DNA from: Mytilus edulis
Lineage: Eukaryota; Mollusca; Bivalvia; Mytilida; Mytilidae
DNA length: 64,000 nucleotides
Assembly (NCBI RefSeq): GCF_963676685.1
Contig: NC_092346.1
Location: 32,315,133-32,379,132 of the forward strand
Direction: 5' to 3'
Position 1 is the first letter of the stretch, and each line of letters starts with the position of its first letter. Positions 1 to 12,159 of this stretch are shown piece after piece. Below the pieces are notes generated by a model. It searched no databases and was not told the DNA's origin. It saw nothing but the letters and a program-made list of their open reading frames with translations. A program made the translations under genes and the position numbers.

Positions 1-93
1 AGGCCAAAGTCAAATTATTTTGTTGATAATTAGAAAAGGCCAGTGCAAAAATAATATTGGTTAAAAAGTTAATTTTTATTTTTTTATTTACAG

Positions 94-152
94 GTTTATT
101 AATGCAAGGCGAAGAATAGTGCAACCAATGATTGACCAATCAAATAGAGCAG
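94..152 (+). CDS. Meis: Meis/homothorax, internal exon with end of homeodomain
   Basis: A 59-nt exon between a CAG acceptor and an AG|GTAAG donor. It encodes FINARRRIVQPMIDQSNRA, the third helix of a TALE homeodomain and the residues after it; this string is near-invariant in Meis/homothorax proteins. The first base completes the preceding codon, expected to be the Trp of the WF motif, and the last base is shared with the next exon. Upstream exons (Meis N-terminal domain, rest of homeodomain) lie left of the window. PKNOX/Prep is less likely because of the RRRIVQPMIDQSNRA string. Meis proteins act in the nucleus as DNA-binding partners of PBC and Hox proteins. Confidence 0.93.
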
Positions 153-1721
153 GTAAGAATATGAATATTTTTTTAATATTTGCCACTGGACACTTCAGGG
201 GACAGCAATTAGTATATATTAATTCCCTTATACAAAAACTTGGTTTGTTTTTGCCAAATTTTATACTAATAACCTAAAAAAAAATCTAATTTGAAAAATT
301 AATTTAAATTAAAACATAAAACTTTCCATGTATTTTTAACTATGCAAATTTACACTCCTCCCCCTTTCTGGATTCAAAACTTCTGGTATGGAAATACATC
401 AAGCATTTCAATTTCAATCCAAATGGCCATTTAATTGCATAAGCTTTAAGGATTAAAAATTATTGTGACTTGCAGAATGCCAACTCGACAAAAGAATATG
501 CAAAAAAAAAAAATAAACACGAAAATTATGATTTCCTTTTCTTAATTAAAATCTAATGTATATTGTTTAGTAGGTATAAAAATGACGGAAATGAAATGAA
601 GACATTTGTCATTATAACCACATTACCATTGGTTTTTCTCTATAAAATTCATGACACGGTCATTTTGGCATGTTGCAAGTGAAACAATAAACCATTGTAG
701 TCTTACATAATATTAAACCCATAAACCCATCAACTGTCAAAAATATGCAAATAAGAGATAGTATTAACTAAATTTACTTCCTTCTGCATGTTCCAGTTAT
801 ATTTATTTAAAAACCTTAAAGATTTTATACATAATTCATAAAGCATTTAGTGCCTTCTAGTATAGTGCAATTTGATGCCTTTTATTGAGGAACAAAGTTT
901 TTTATGTCGTAATAAAAATATTAATTTTTGTCGTCTTTGTTTCTGCGGTACTTCAACAATAAATTGCATAATAATAAGTAGCTGAGTGTTTTATAAATAT
1001 ATGCAAACTTGCTTTTTATTTTTCTTTCTATCATTTTCTCACTTGTCCGCTGATATTTTTTTTTATCTACAAGGCTATTTTCGCCCTGGTATCCTGATAT
1101 TTTAAAAAGCTATTTAACACAAAATTGGCATATATCATCAGCAATTTAGTTTTCATCTGCGGGTTGTTGTTAATTAGCTCTCTGTAAGCAGTCTAAAGGT
1201 AAAACTCTGAGATGAAACTTTTATCTTTGGTGGCATGGCTCTTATGCAAATTGCATTTCTTTTAAGCTTGTTATTCTTGACAGAATCTCACATCTCCTGA
1301 GGAGCGAAAATCTTTCCAATTGAAATTCCTCTTCCCTCATAACGAGGGTCTGTAAGTGGGTACTAAATGGTTTTATGTGATCTAGATGTACCTCTAAGTG
1401 TTCCCTATCTGTTTTCAGTTTATACAAGGCCGCTCTTTGTTTCACATGCTGTTAGGAGTAAGATATTCTCTAAAAAAAACTATGTATATAAGCACTATTG
1501 TTCGGCAATAAAAGTATTTTTTTGTTAATAGCACTTTAGGTTCAAAACAGTAATATTAATTTTGTCGAAATTTCAAATGTCGAAAAGTATTAATACAATC
1601 GGTGAAGTTTCTAACCACAAATATTTGATCTGAATACAAAATAATTATACTGCATGTAAAAACAGATGTTTTATCAAGATAAATACTAAGACAAACATAA
1701 TCATTGTCTTAATCTTTTCAG

Positions 1722-1796
1722 CACCAGGAGGTCATGGATATAGTCCAGAGAGTATGGGTTGGGATAGCCAGGCCATGGCACATATGAGTCCTCACA
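1722..1796 (+). CDS. Meis: Meis/homothorax, internal exon after homeodomain
   Basis: A 75-nt exon with acceptor TTTTCAG and donor A|GTAAGT. It keeps the reading frame of the 94-152 exon (2 + 72 + 1 nt) and joins the terminal exon so that the split codon becomes ATG. It encodes a Gly/Ser/Met-rich stretch containing GYSPESMGWDSQAMAHMSPH, which corresponds to the 'AYSPEGQPM' region just after the homeodomain in vertebrate Meis. This segment is variably spliced in vertebrate Meis genes; whether it is here cannot be told. Confidence 0.85.
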
Positions 1797-2270
1797 GTAA
1801 GTAGTTTAAACACCCCTGTACATATTTTGTGTTCTGATAAATTGAAAGATCAGATTAAGATGAATCTGTTAATCTCAGATTAGGCTTAATGGTTCATCAA
1901 AGGTTGAGTCAATTTGTTCACAGCTTAAGTGTAATTTGTTCACAATTTAAAAGTTAATGTGAAGCTTAATTGGTTCAAAGGATAAGCTCATAGAAAACAA
2001 ACAATGTACAAATTGTTAAAGCACATGAAATCTTTCTGAATTAATATTGAGATTGAATGTGAAGGAGATATTGGGTATATACAAATGAGACAGCTACCTA
2101 ATAACATGTAGAAGAAAAAATAAGACATTTTTTGAAGTTCTGTGTCATATTGGGCTTAAATAAGCAAAGCAAAAGTATATAGCAATGCATACTTATAAAG
2201 TGACAATTTAAGTTTTGAAAGAATTAATTACATGATAAAAAATTTAATATTATTTTTTTTTTAATTCCAG

Positions 2271-2611
2271 TGTTCCAAGGAAGACATGGTAGTGAAATGT
2301 ATGATCAAATGAAGGGATATTCTCATATGGAAGGACAGAGATACGATATGCTTGGAGTTCAGGGTATGCATAGTAGTGACATGTTCGGAAGTACTGCTGT
2401 CACTGGCAGTAGTTCATACTCTCAGATGTCACAGTTACGACCACCAGTTCATTCGCAAGCAATGCTAATACCAGGGCATCGGCATCATATGATGATGGGA
2501 CACGGAGCCCACGGCATGAGTCCCATGTCGATGGGATCTGCTCAAAGTCCTCCATTACATGGCAGCTTGGACAGTATGGGTGCACACATTCAGGATATTC
2601 ATGCTGGATAA
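2271..2611 (+). CDS. Meis: Meis/homothorax, terminal coding exon
   Basis: Follows a T-rich tract and CCAG acceptor and ends with TAA at 2609-2611. It encodes about 113 residues rich in Met, His, Gly and Ser. Recognisable pieces in order are SQLRPPVHSQAML, a His/Met run (HRHHMMMGHGAHGMSPMSM), SAQSPPLHGSLDSMG and the end QDIHAG. They match in order the vertebrate Meis C-terminus (TQLRHGPPMHS, MMMHGG, SAQSP, MDIHAQ), which is a transcriptional activation region. The frame is continuous with the two upstream exons. A GTG-initiated reading of the same frame is only an effect of the splice junction. Confidence 0.92.
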
Positions 2612-4300
2612 ATATCAGGAGTAAAAACTTTGTGCTTTAAAAAGAACAAGGACATTTGGCTTGGCCTGCGAACATAATTAAGCCAAGGAATAAAGCGTGA
2701 CTTACAAGTATTTGTGGGTACGGTAGTTTAAAACTACGGCCTATTTTATTACAATCACGGTGATCTCTCAATCATTTAGCAGTCACTCATTGTGTGGAAT
2801 CTAATTCCTAACGGTTGCAGGCTAGCCAAGGGAAGTAACTGGTGTGCTAGTCAATCTAACAGAGTAAGGGAGTCGACAACTGACTGCAGTTTTAAAACTA
2901 GTCTTCACAACTTGTTATAATGGGATATGGGGAAAACTACGCAAAAGTATTATTAAAAAAAAAACGCAGTTCATGTTGACAATGAGTTGCCAAGTATTAT
3001 ATATGTATTTTGTTGTCTCTGGACAAGAAACACGTCTTGGTCACATATGTGCCGCATACCTCATGATGATCAAAATAAATGTACATTTGAATGGCCATGA
3101 CTTTGTAAAGCATTCCACGTCGAAGTATGTTCTGTCAAACATCAACTCTTCAGTTGAAGGAATATGTTTTTGTGCCATGGAATATTTGAACTTTTTGTCA
3201 CATGACATTGTTAAACCAATCAGAAGAGTTGCCCTGTAGTGGAGTGACCAATTAAATTAAAGCTTTAAGATTTACCTCATTATTATTCCTTTGTAATTAT
3301 AGCCAGTTCCATTGTGTTGGAAGTGGACATTTTATTTAATGGTGCATGTTAAAAAAAGTATTTGGTGCAAATTATTTGTATAGTAAAGATGTTTGTTGAA
3401 TGTATGTTTATATATGTTATTGTGTATGAAAGTGAAAAATCATTATTTGGAGAGTTTTTTCTTTGTGTGACATTTTTATACTTTCTGGCCAGGCTGTTTA
3501 GATCTACTTGCAGTTTAATTTGTAAATGTTTTGTTGTTTTTGTTGAAGATTGTTTGAATATTTTTTTTAGATTGAACAAATTTTAAGCTTGATATTTATT
3601 CGATCTGCCAGATTTTATTTTTTTTGATAATTAACCAATTTGTTTTTGGTTTGTGATTTGTTACAGAATGATTTTTTTTAGTTTTTTTCTTTTATCTAAA
3701 AACAAGTACTAAGTTATTTCTAAGTGCTGACCATTTATTTATGATGTTTTAAAAAAAATGTTAAAGTGCAGATTTTAAACTGGCATGTAATTACTACATG
3801 TGTATTTAATTGTAAAGTAATATTATTGTCAGAGACTGCTGAAATCTTTCCTTTATCTTTTTGTACTGATTTTAACTAGAGAAAGACATATTTATATGTA
3901 TATCTGTAGCAATTATTTTAGATTGTTTCAAGATGTCCGATATTACATTTCTTAACTATACTTCTTTTATGATTCCCCAATAAATATATATTTACATTTT
4001 TTATCATTTCAATGCCAGAATGAACAAAAAATAACTGAAAAAGATGTATCAAATTTTCAGAAAATCTTAGACAATCATGCACGAGGTTTACCAAAAATAC
4101 ACTGAAATTGATTATTGTCTGAATGTGTCTGACTATGAGGAAATGAACGATTGCAATGATGTGTGTGGTGAAGTGTGGAGCTGAGCTTGATGCTTAGGGA
4201 CTTGTGAAAAATTTTAGGGAATTTTAATACGAGATTGTCAAATATTTTGAGCAAAATTCCAGAGAAATAAAAATTGTTGTAATAAACTAATTGCTTGTGT
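2612..4300 (+). other. Meis 3' UTR with candidate poly(A) signals
   Basis: About 1.7 kb of AT-rich, T-rich sequence after the Meis stop with no gene. Canonical AATAAA hexamers lie at 3979-3984 and 4266-4271. The second is followed by a GT/T-rich stretch and is the more likely end. The small open frames in this stretch show no protein features. The exact 3' end is inference; long 3' UTRs are usual in this family. Confidence 0.6.
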
Positions 4301-4469
4301 TTTATTATATTTGTTTGTCCAGTATGTACCTGTTATTAAATGAGGTGGACGATATCAAAGGGCCATTCATTCTAAACTTGTAAGTCAAAGGAAGGATTTG
4401 TATCTTGCTATCAAATCCTTGGTAGAAGAAAAGCTGACAACACAATGGCAAAAAAAAACAACAAGAAAT

Positions 4470-5075
4470 AACTAGCTTAAATACAAACATGTCAATAAAA
4501 AAATGGATAGAAAAATTCATTTGCCTTTAGTATCAAAATCATACCTGATTGAAATACAAAAGTGTCAACAAAAAACTTCATAGAAATATACATTGGACTG
4601 TAGAACCAAACTCCTACTTGGTTAAAATACAAAAATGTCAACAAAAAACTTCATAGAAATATACATTGGCCCTTAGTATCAAAATCATACTTTGTTAAAA
4701 TACAAAAATGTCAACAACAAAAATCATAGAAAAATACATTGGCCCTTAGTATCAAAATCATACTTTGTTAAAATACAAAAATGTCAACAACAAAACTTCA
4801 TAGAAAAATACATTGGCCTTTAGTATCAAAATTATACTTGATTGAAATACAAAAGTGTCAACAAAAAAATATCATAAAAAAATACATTGGCCTTTAGTAT
4901 CAAAATCATACTTGGTTAAAATACAAAAATGTCAACAAAAAACTTAATTAAAAAATATATCTTTAGTATCAAAATCATACTGTACAAAATGTATTAAAAT
5001 ACAAAAATGACAACAAAAAACTTCATAGAAAAATACATTGCCCTTAAGTATCAAAAATACTTGGTTGAAATGAAA
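4470..5075. repeat. 74-bp minisatellite, about 8 copies
   Basis: A tandem repeat with the recurring words 'cattggcccttagtatcaaa', 'aaaatacaaaaatgtcaaca' and 'cttcatagaaa'. The marker 'gtcaa' recurs at about 4489, 4563, 4637, 4710, 4783, 4857 and 4931, and with one base changed at 5009, a spacing of 73-78 bp. It lies just past the likely Meis transcript end. No coding potential is seen. Confidence 0.85.
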
Positions 5076-5377
5076 AGGAAAAAGAATTCATATCTCAAAT
5101 TTTCCTTCAAAGATAAAATTTCAAATCATAAAAAAAAGAAGATTTGCACTTGTTGAAACTGAAGATTGAAGATTTAAAAGATGATAAAAATGATCAGTCA
5201 AATATTTGATTTTTCCATGATTCCTATGGTACCAAAACTAGTTCAGTTAAAACCTTCTGATTAGATATAAGAAGATGTGTTATGAGACAAGTCTCCATCC
5301 AAGTCAAGGTCTTCAACAAGGAGCCCTGGCTCACACCAAACGCAAGCTATAAAGAGCCCCCAAAATAAAAAGTTTCA

Positions 5378-5872
5378 TTTTTATGCCCCACCTAAGATAG
5401 TAGAGGGGCATCATGTTTTTTGGTCTGTGTGTCTGCCCACCTACAATAGTAGAGGGCATTATGTTCTGGTCTGTGTGTCTGTTCGTCTGTTCGTTTGTCT
5501 GTCCTGCTTCAGGTTAAAGTTTTTGGTCAAGGTAGTTTTGGATTAAGTTGAAGTCCAATCAACTTGAAACTTTGTATAGCCTATGATACGATCTTTCTAA
5601 TTTTAATGCCAAATTTGATTTTTTGACCCAAATTTCACTGTCCATTGAACATAGAAAGGATAGTGCAAGTTTCAGGTTAAAGTTTTTGGTCTAGGTAGTT
5701 TTTGATTGAATTGAGGTCCAATCAACTTGAAACTTAGTACACATGTTTCCTATGACTTGATCTTTCTAATTTTAATGCCAGATTAGATTTTCCACCCAAA
5801 TTTCACAGTCCACTAAACATTGAAAATGATAATGCAAGTGGGGCATCCGTGTACTATGGACACATTCTTGTT
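5378..5872 (+). repeat. Hairpin-headed pearl-like element, GCCCC family, copy A1
   Basis: Starts with a T-run and ATGCCCC...GGGGCAT palindrome, then a GTCTGTTCGTCTGT microsatellite-like stretch, then a core containing 'aggttaaagtttttggt' twice, and ends GTGGGGCATCC...ACACATTCTTGTT with a small GTGT/ACAC stem. The head is partly duplicated at about 5436-5480. The same head and tail occur at 31908-32202 and 45462-45762. Architecture matches bivalve pearl/HINE (Helentron-derived) elements; the assignment is inference. Confidence 0.75.
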
Positions 5873-6600
5873 CTTCATGTCTTTTATCATATAGATATAT
5901 AAAGCAGAAAATATGAAATAAAGTGTCCAAAATTTTTCTCCTACTGAATTTCAATGTCCATTTTCAGGAATCTTTTGCCTGAAATGCATGACAAATTTAT
6001 TAAGATCTATTTCTTTAACAGTCATTCATAAATAAAGTATGTAAATTTATATATTCAAATTTTTTTGAATATGTTGACATGAATTCACCTTCATTTTCAT
6101 TTCAACTAAGTTACGTTTGATTTTTGATTTTTTTATAATGAACAATTTTACGTTGAGAAATTAAGATAGAAAAAGTACTGTGAAAGTTTTCTTATTTGTT
6201 TAGTATCAGTTTTTGATGATTTAATTTTCCCTTCTATTAACGAAAATGAAATACATATTTTTATTGCGTCAAAAAGCGCTCATTTTACATCTACAAATTT
6301 AAAACATCACAAACCAACATTGATTACACATACCAAAAAATGTTATCAAAGAAGAAACGCCTCTACCTAGAAAGCTCCCAACAACAATTTTATATAGAAG
6401 AATATCTGAAATGCAACAAAATGAAGGAAAAAATAATATATAAATAGAAAAATAACAAAAAATCTTGATTGACCATTATGAACCAGCCACTTACTATCTA
6501 AGGAGGAATAATCAAGAACAAGATTGCAAATATCAAATATGAATAGAAGATCAAAAGAGCATTTCCCAAAAACCAACTGACATCAAATGTAAAACTATTA
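5873..6600. other. AT-rich spacer, no gene seen
   Basis: AT-rich sequence between a pearl-like element and the large tandem array. Small open frames here show no recognisable protein. No RNA gene or repeat family was recognised. Confidence 0.5.
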
Positions 6601-6627
6601 AATAGGTAGTAACCTAGTGTTATCAGG

Positions 6628-9600
6628 TTGTCAGTATTAACTATAGTGTTGTCAGTATCCACGATATTAATATCAGAGTTGTCAGTATCCACTGTAATGT
6701 TATCAGAGTTGTCATTATCCACTGTAATGATATCAGAGTTGTCAGTTTCCACTGTAATGTTATCAGAGTTGTCAGTTTCCACTCTAATGTTATCAGAGTT
6801 GTCAGTATCCACTCTAATGTTATCAGAGTTGTCAGTATCCACTCTAATGTTATCAGAGTTGTCTGTATCCACTGTAATGTTATCAGAGTTGTCAGTATAC
6901 ACTATAATGTATCAGAGTTGTCAATATCCATGGTAGTGGTCTCAGAGTTTTGAGTATCTACTTTTGTGTTATTATGGTTGTCAGTATCCACTATAGAGTT
7001 ATCAGATTTGTCGGTATCAACTATAGTGTTATCAGAAATGTAAGTACCAACTTTCGTGTAATCAAAGTTGTCAGTATCCAGTAATATGTTATCAAAGTTG
7101 TCAGAATCCACTGTAGTGTTATCAAAGTTGTCAGAATCCACTCTAGTGTTATCAAAGTGGTCAGAATCCTCTGTAGTGTTATCAAAGTTGTCAGAATCCA
7201 CTAGTGTTATCATAGTTGTCAGCATCCACTGTTGTGTTATAAGAGGTATCAGTATCTACTGCAGTTTTAACAGAGTTGTCAATATCTACGGTAATGTTAT
7301 CAAAGATGTTGGTATCTACTGTAGTGTTATCAGATTTGTCAGTATCTAACGTCAGTTATCAAAGTTGTCCGTATCTACTGTAGTGTTATCAGAGTCGTTA
7401 GTATCTAACGTCATGATATCAAAGCTGTCCGTATTTACGGTACACAAAGTGTTATCAGAGTTGTTTGTATCTACTGTAGTGTTATCAGAGTCGTCAGTAT
7501 CTATTGTAGTGTTATCAGAGTTGTTAGTATCTAACGTCATGATATCAAAGTTGTCCGTATCTACTGTAGTGTTATCAGAGTTGTTAGTATCTAACGTCAT
7601 GATATCAAAGTTGTCCGTATCTACTGTAGTGTTATCAGAGTCGTTAGTATCTAACGTGATGATATCAAAGTTGTCCGTATCTACTGTACACAAAGCGTTA
7701 TCAGAGTTGTTAGTATCTACTGTAGTGTTGTCAAAGTCGTCAGTATCTACTGTAGTGTTATCATAGTTGTTAGTATCTAACGTCATGATATCAAAGTTAT
7801 CCGTATCTACTGTAGTGTTATCAGAGCCGTTAGTATCTAACGTCATGATATCAAAGTTGTCCGTATCTACTGTAGTGTTATCAGAGTCGTTAGTATCTAA
7901 CTTGATGATATCAAAGTTGTCCGTATCTACTGTAGTGTTATCATAGTTGTTAGTATCTAACGTCATGATATCAAAGTTGTCCGTATCTACTGTAGTGTTA
8001 TCATAGTTGTTAGTATCTAACGTCATGATATCAAAGTTGTCCGTATCTACTGTAGTGTTATCATAGTTGTTAGTATCTAACGTCATGATATCAAAGTTAT
8101 CCGTATCTACTGTAGTGTTATCAGAGTTGTTAGTATCTAACGTCATGATATCAAAGTTGTCCGTATCTACTGTAGTGTTATCAGAGTCGTTAGTATCTAA
8201 CGTCATGATATCAAAGTTGTCCGTATCTACTGTAGTGTTATCAGAGTTGTTAGTATCTAACGTCATGATATCAAAGTTGTCCGTATCTACTGTAGTGTTA
8301 TCAGAGTCGTTAGTATCTAACGTCATGATACCAAAGTTGTCCGTATCTACTGTAGTGTTATCAGAGCCGTTAGTATCTAACGTCATGATATCAAAGTTGT
8401 ACGTATCTACTGTACACAAATCGTTATCAGAGTTGTTTGTATCTACTGTAGTGTTATCATAGTCGTTAGTATCTAACGTCATGATATCAAAGTTATCCGT
8501 ATCTACTGTAGTGTTATCAGAGCCGTTAGTATCTAACGTCATGGTATCAAAGTTGTCCGTATCTACTGTAGTGTTATCAGAGTCGTTAGTATCTAACGTG
8601 ATGATATCAAAGTTGTCCGTATCTACTGTAGTGTTATCATAGTTGTTAGTATATAACGTCATGATATCAAAGTTATCCGTATCTACTGTAGTGTTATCAT
8701 AGTTGTTAGTATCTAACGTCATGATATCAAAGTTGTCCGTATCTACTGTAGTGTTATCATAGTTGTTAGTATCTAACGTCATGATATCAAAGTTGTCCGT
8801 ATCTACTGTAGTGTTATCAGAGCCGTTAGTATCTAACGTCATGATATCAAAGTTGTCCGTATCTACTGTAGTGTTATCAGAGTTGTTAGTATCTAACGTC
8901 ATGATATCAAAGTTATCCATATCTACTGTAGTGTTATCAGAGTTGTTAGTATCTAACGTCATGATATCAAAGTTATCCGTATCTACTGTAGTGTTATCAT
9001 AGTTGTTAGTATCTAACGTCATGATATCAAAGTTATCCGTATCTACTGTAGTGTTATCAGAGCCGTTAGTATCTAACGTCATGATACCAAAGTTGTCCGT
9101 ATCTACTGAACACAAAGTGTTATCAGAGTTGTAAGTATCTACTGTAGTGTTATCAGAGTCGTTAGTATCTAATGTCATGCCAAGAGAGTTGTCAGTATCT
9201 ACAGTATTCACTGTATTGTAATAAGAGTTGTCAGTACCCACTGTAGTGTTACAAGAGTTGTCAGTATCCACTGTAGCGTTATCGTAGTTATCACTATATG
9301 CTGTAATGTTTTCAAGGTTGTCAGTATCTATTGAAGTGTTAACATAGTTGTCAGTATCCACTGTAGTGTTATCAGAGTTGTCAGTATCCACTGTAATGTT
9401 ATCAGAGTTGTAAGTTTCCACTCTAATGTTATCAGAGTTGTCAGTATCCACTGTAATGTTGTCAGAGTTGTTCGTATCTACTGTAGTGTTATCAGAGTTG
9501 TCAGTATCTAACGTCAGTTATCAAAGTTGTCCGTATCTACTGTAGTGTTATCAGAGTCGTTAGTATCTAACGTCATGATATCAAAGCTGTCCGTATTTAC

Positions 9601-11520
9601 GGTACACAAAGTGTTATCAGAGTTGTTTGTATCTACTGTAGTGTTATCAGAGTCGTCAATATCTATTGTAGTGTTATCAGAGTTGTTAGTATCTAACGTC
9701 ATGATATCAAAGTTGTCTGTATCTACTGTAGTGTTATCAGAGTTGTTAGTATCTAACGTCATGATATCAAAGTTGTCCGTATCTACTGTAGTGTTATCAG
9801 AGTCGTTAGTATCTAACGTGATGATATCAAAGTTGTCCGTATCTACTGTACACAAAGCGTTATCAGAGTTGTTAGTATCTACTGTAGTGTTATCGAAGTC
9901 GTCAGTATCTACTGTAGTGTTGTCATTGTTGTTAGTATCTAACGTCATGATATCAAAGTTATCCGTATCTACTGTAGTGTTATCAGAGCCGTTAGTATCT
10001 AACGTCATGATATCAAAGTTGTCCGTATCTACTGTAGTGTTATCAGAGTCGTTAGTATCTAACGTGATGATATCAAAGTTGTCCGTATCTACTGTAGTGT
10101 TATCATAGTTGTTAGTATCTAACGTGATGATATCAAAGTTGTACGTATCTACTGTAGTGTTATCAGAGTTGTTAGTATCTAACGTCATGATATCAAAGTT
10201 GTCCGTATCTACTGTAGTGTTATCATAGTTGTTAGTATCTAACGTCATGATATCAAAGTTATCCGTATCTACTGTAGTGTTATCATAGTTGTTAGTATCT
10301 AACGTCATGATATCAAAGTTGTCCGTATCTACTGTAGTGTTGTCAGAGTCGTTAGTATCTAACGTCATGATACCAAAGTTGTCCGTATCTACTGTACACA
10401 AAGCGTTATCAGAGTTGTTAGTATCTACTGTAGTATTATCAAAGTCGTCAGTATCTACTGTAGTGTTATCATAGTTGTTAGTATCTAACGTCATGATATC
10501 AAAGTTATCCGTATCTACTGTAGTGTTATCAGAGTTGTTAGTATCTAACGTCATGATATCAAAGTTATCCGTATCTACTGTAGTGTTATCAGAGTTGTTA
10601 GTATCTAACGTCATGATATCAAAGTTATCCGTATCTACTGTTGTGTTATCATAGTTGTTAGTATCTAACGTCAATGAGTGTTATCATAGTTGTTAGTATC
10701 TAACGTCATGATATCAAAGTTATCCGTATCTACTGTAGTGTTATCAGAGCCGTTAGTATCTAACGTCATGATACCAAAGTTGTCCGTATCTACTGAACAC
10801 AAAGTGTTATCAGAGTTGTAAGTATCTACTGTAGTGTTATCAGAGTCGTTAGTATCTAATGTCATGCCAAGAGAGTTGTCAGTATCTACAGTATTCACTG
10901 TATTGTAATAAGAGTTGTCAGTACCCACTGTAGTGTTACAAGAGTTGTCAGTATCCACTGTAGCGTTATCTTAGTTATCACTATATACTGTAGTGTTTTC
11001 AAGGTTGTCAGTATCTATTGAAGTGTTAACATAGTTGTCAGTATCCACTGTAGTGTTATCAGAGTTGTCAGTATCCACTGTAATGTTATCAGAGTTGTAA
11101 GTTTCCACTCTAATGTTATCAGAGTTGTCAGTATCCACTGTAATGTTATCAGAGTTGTCAGTTTCCACTCTAATGTTATCAGAGTTGTCAGTATACACTG
11201 TAATGTATCAGAGTTGTCAGTATCCATGGTAGTGGTCTTAGAGTTTTGAGGATCTTCTGTAGTGTTATCATGGTTGTCAGTATCAACTACAGTGTTATCA
11301 GAAATGTAAGTATCAACTGTCGTATAATCAAAGTTGTCAGTATCCAGTAATATGTTATCAAAGTTATCAGAATCCACTGTGGTGTTATTAGAGTTGTAAG
11401 AATCCACTGTAGTGTTATCAAAGTTATCAGTGTCCACTGACTGTCGTATTATCAGAGTTGTCAGTTGTCTCTTAATTGATATCAGAGTTGTGTCCAGTCA
11501 TAGTATCAGATTTGTCACAC
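6628..11520. repeat. Large 30/60-bp tandem array with higher-order structure
   Basis: About 4.9 kb built from 30-bp subunits paired into 60-bp units. One subunit resembles GTCCGTATCTACTGTAGTG + TTATCAGAG; the other resembles TTAGTATCTAACGTCATG + ATATCAAAG. The edges (6.63-7.3 kb and 11.0-11.5 kb) hold a more diverged 30-mer ('gttgtcagtatccactg'). The stretch from about 7352 to 9300 is repeated from about 9512 to 10980 with shared marker variants (a 6-bp CACAAA insertion, a TCAGTTATC deletion), so a roughly 2-kb block was duplicated. Because 30 is a multiple of 3, long frames stay open on both strands. The minus strand reads as 699 and 386 codons of an Asp/Thr/Asn decapeptide (DTDNFDIMTL, DTNNSDNTTV). 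I see no promoter, splice or domain evidence that this is a gene. Confidence 0.95.
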
Positions 11521-12150
11521 GTTTAACCAACTTTTAAGTCTGAACGACTTTCTAATATGTATATATTTATATATCAAATATGAATAGCTACAAATAAACT
11601 CAAAGGGATAACCATAGAAAATAATAAATGTATCCACAGATAATATTCGTAGATAATAGTGTTCTTTTCTTTTATATTCAGCATTGTTTATTTTGTTATC
11701 ACAATGAAATAAATCTTATATCTTTAATTATTGTATTGCTGTAATATTACATATTTGTAGGTATTAATTTTTGTCATACTAGTATCTTTATTTCGTCTTT
11801 TGTGTTATTTTCAGAAATAAAGTCGGTTGTATTTACTTTGTTAGCCAGATCTGTAATGAGTCAACCAGTTTTTGGTCAGATGTTTTGTTATCGTGTTTTT
11901 GGGTTATTGTTATTACCTTGATATTTTGTTGAGTAAATGTTAAATCTTCCAAATCAGTGTTATTGGCATATCTATCGCTTTTCATCATGATTCGTCACAG
12001 TGCTATTATCAGATATCTCGTTCGTCAAAACGTTATTGTTAAAATCATGATTAGTCGGTTTATAATTGTTAGAATCAATGTGTTACTGACAAAAGTATGT
12101 TTGATTTTAAGTCATTGTTATAATCTTAATAACAATAATTTTAATAACAA
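11521..12150. other. Diverged repeat-like spacer between arrays
   Basis: AT-rich sequence between the 30/60-bp and 32-bp arrays, with scattered decayed words such as 'gttattgtt' and 'tagtc'. No gene is seen. Confidence 0.5.
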
Positions 12151-12159
12151 TAATGTGTT

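Noticed and set aside
3362..3586. Overlapping small frames on both strands in the Meis 3' UTR
   Set aside because: AT-rich, no recognisable protein and inside the expected untranslated region.
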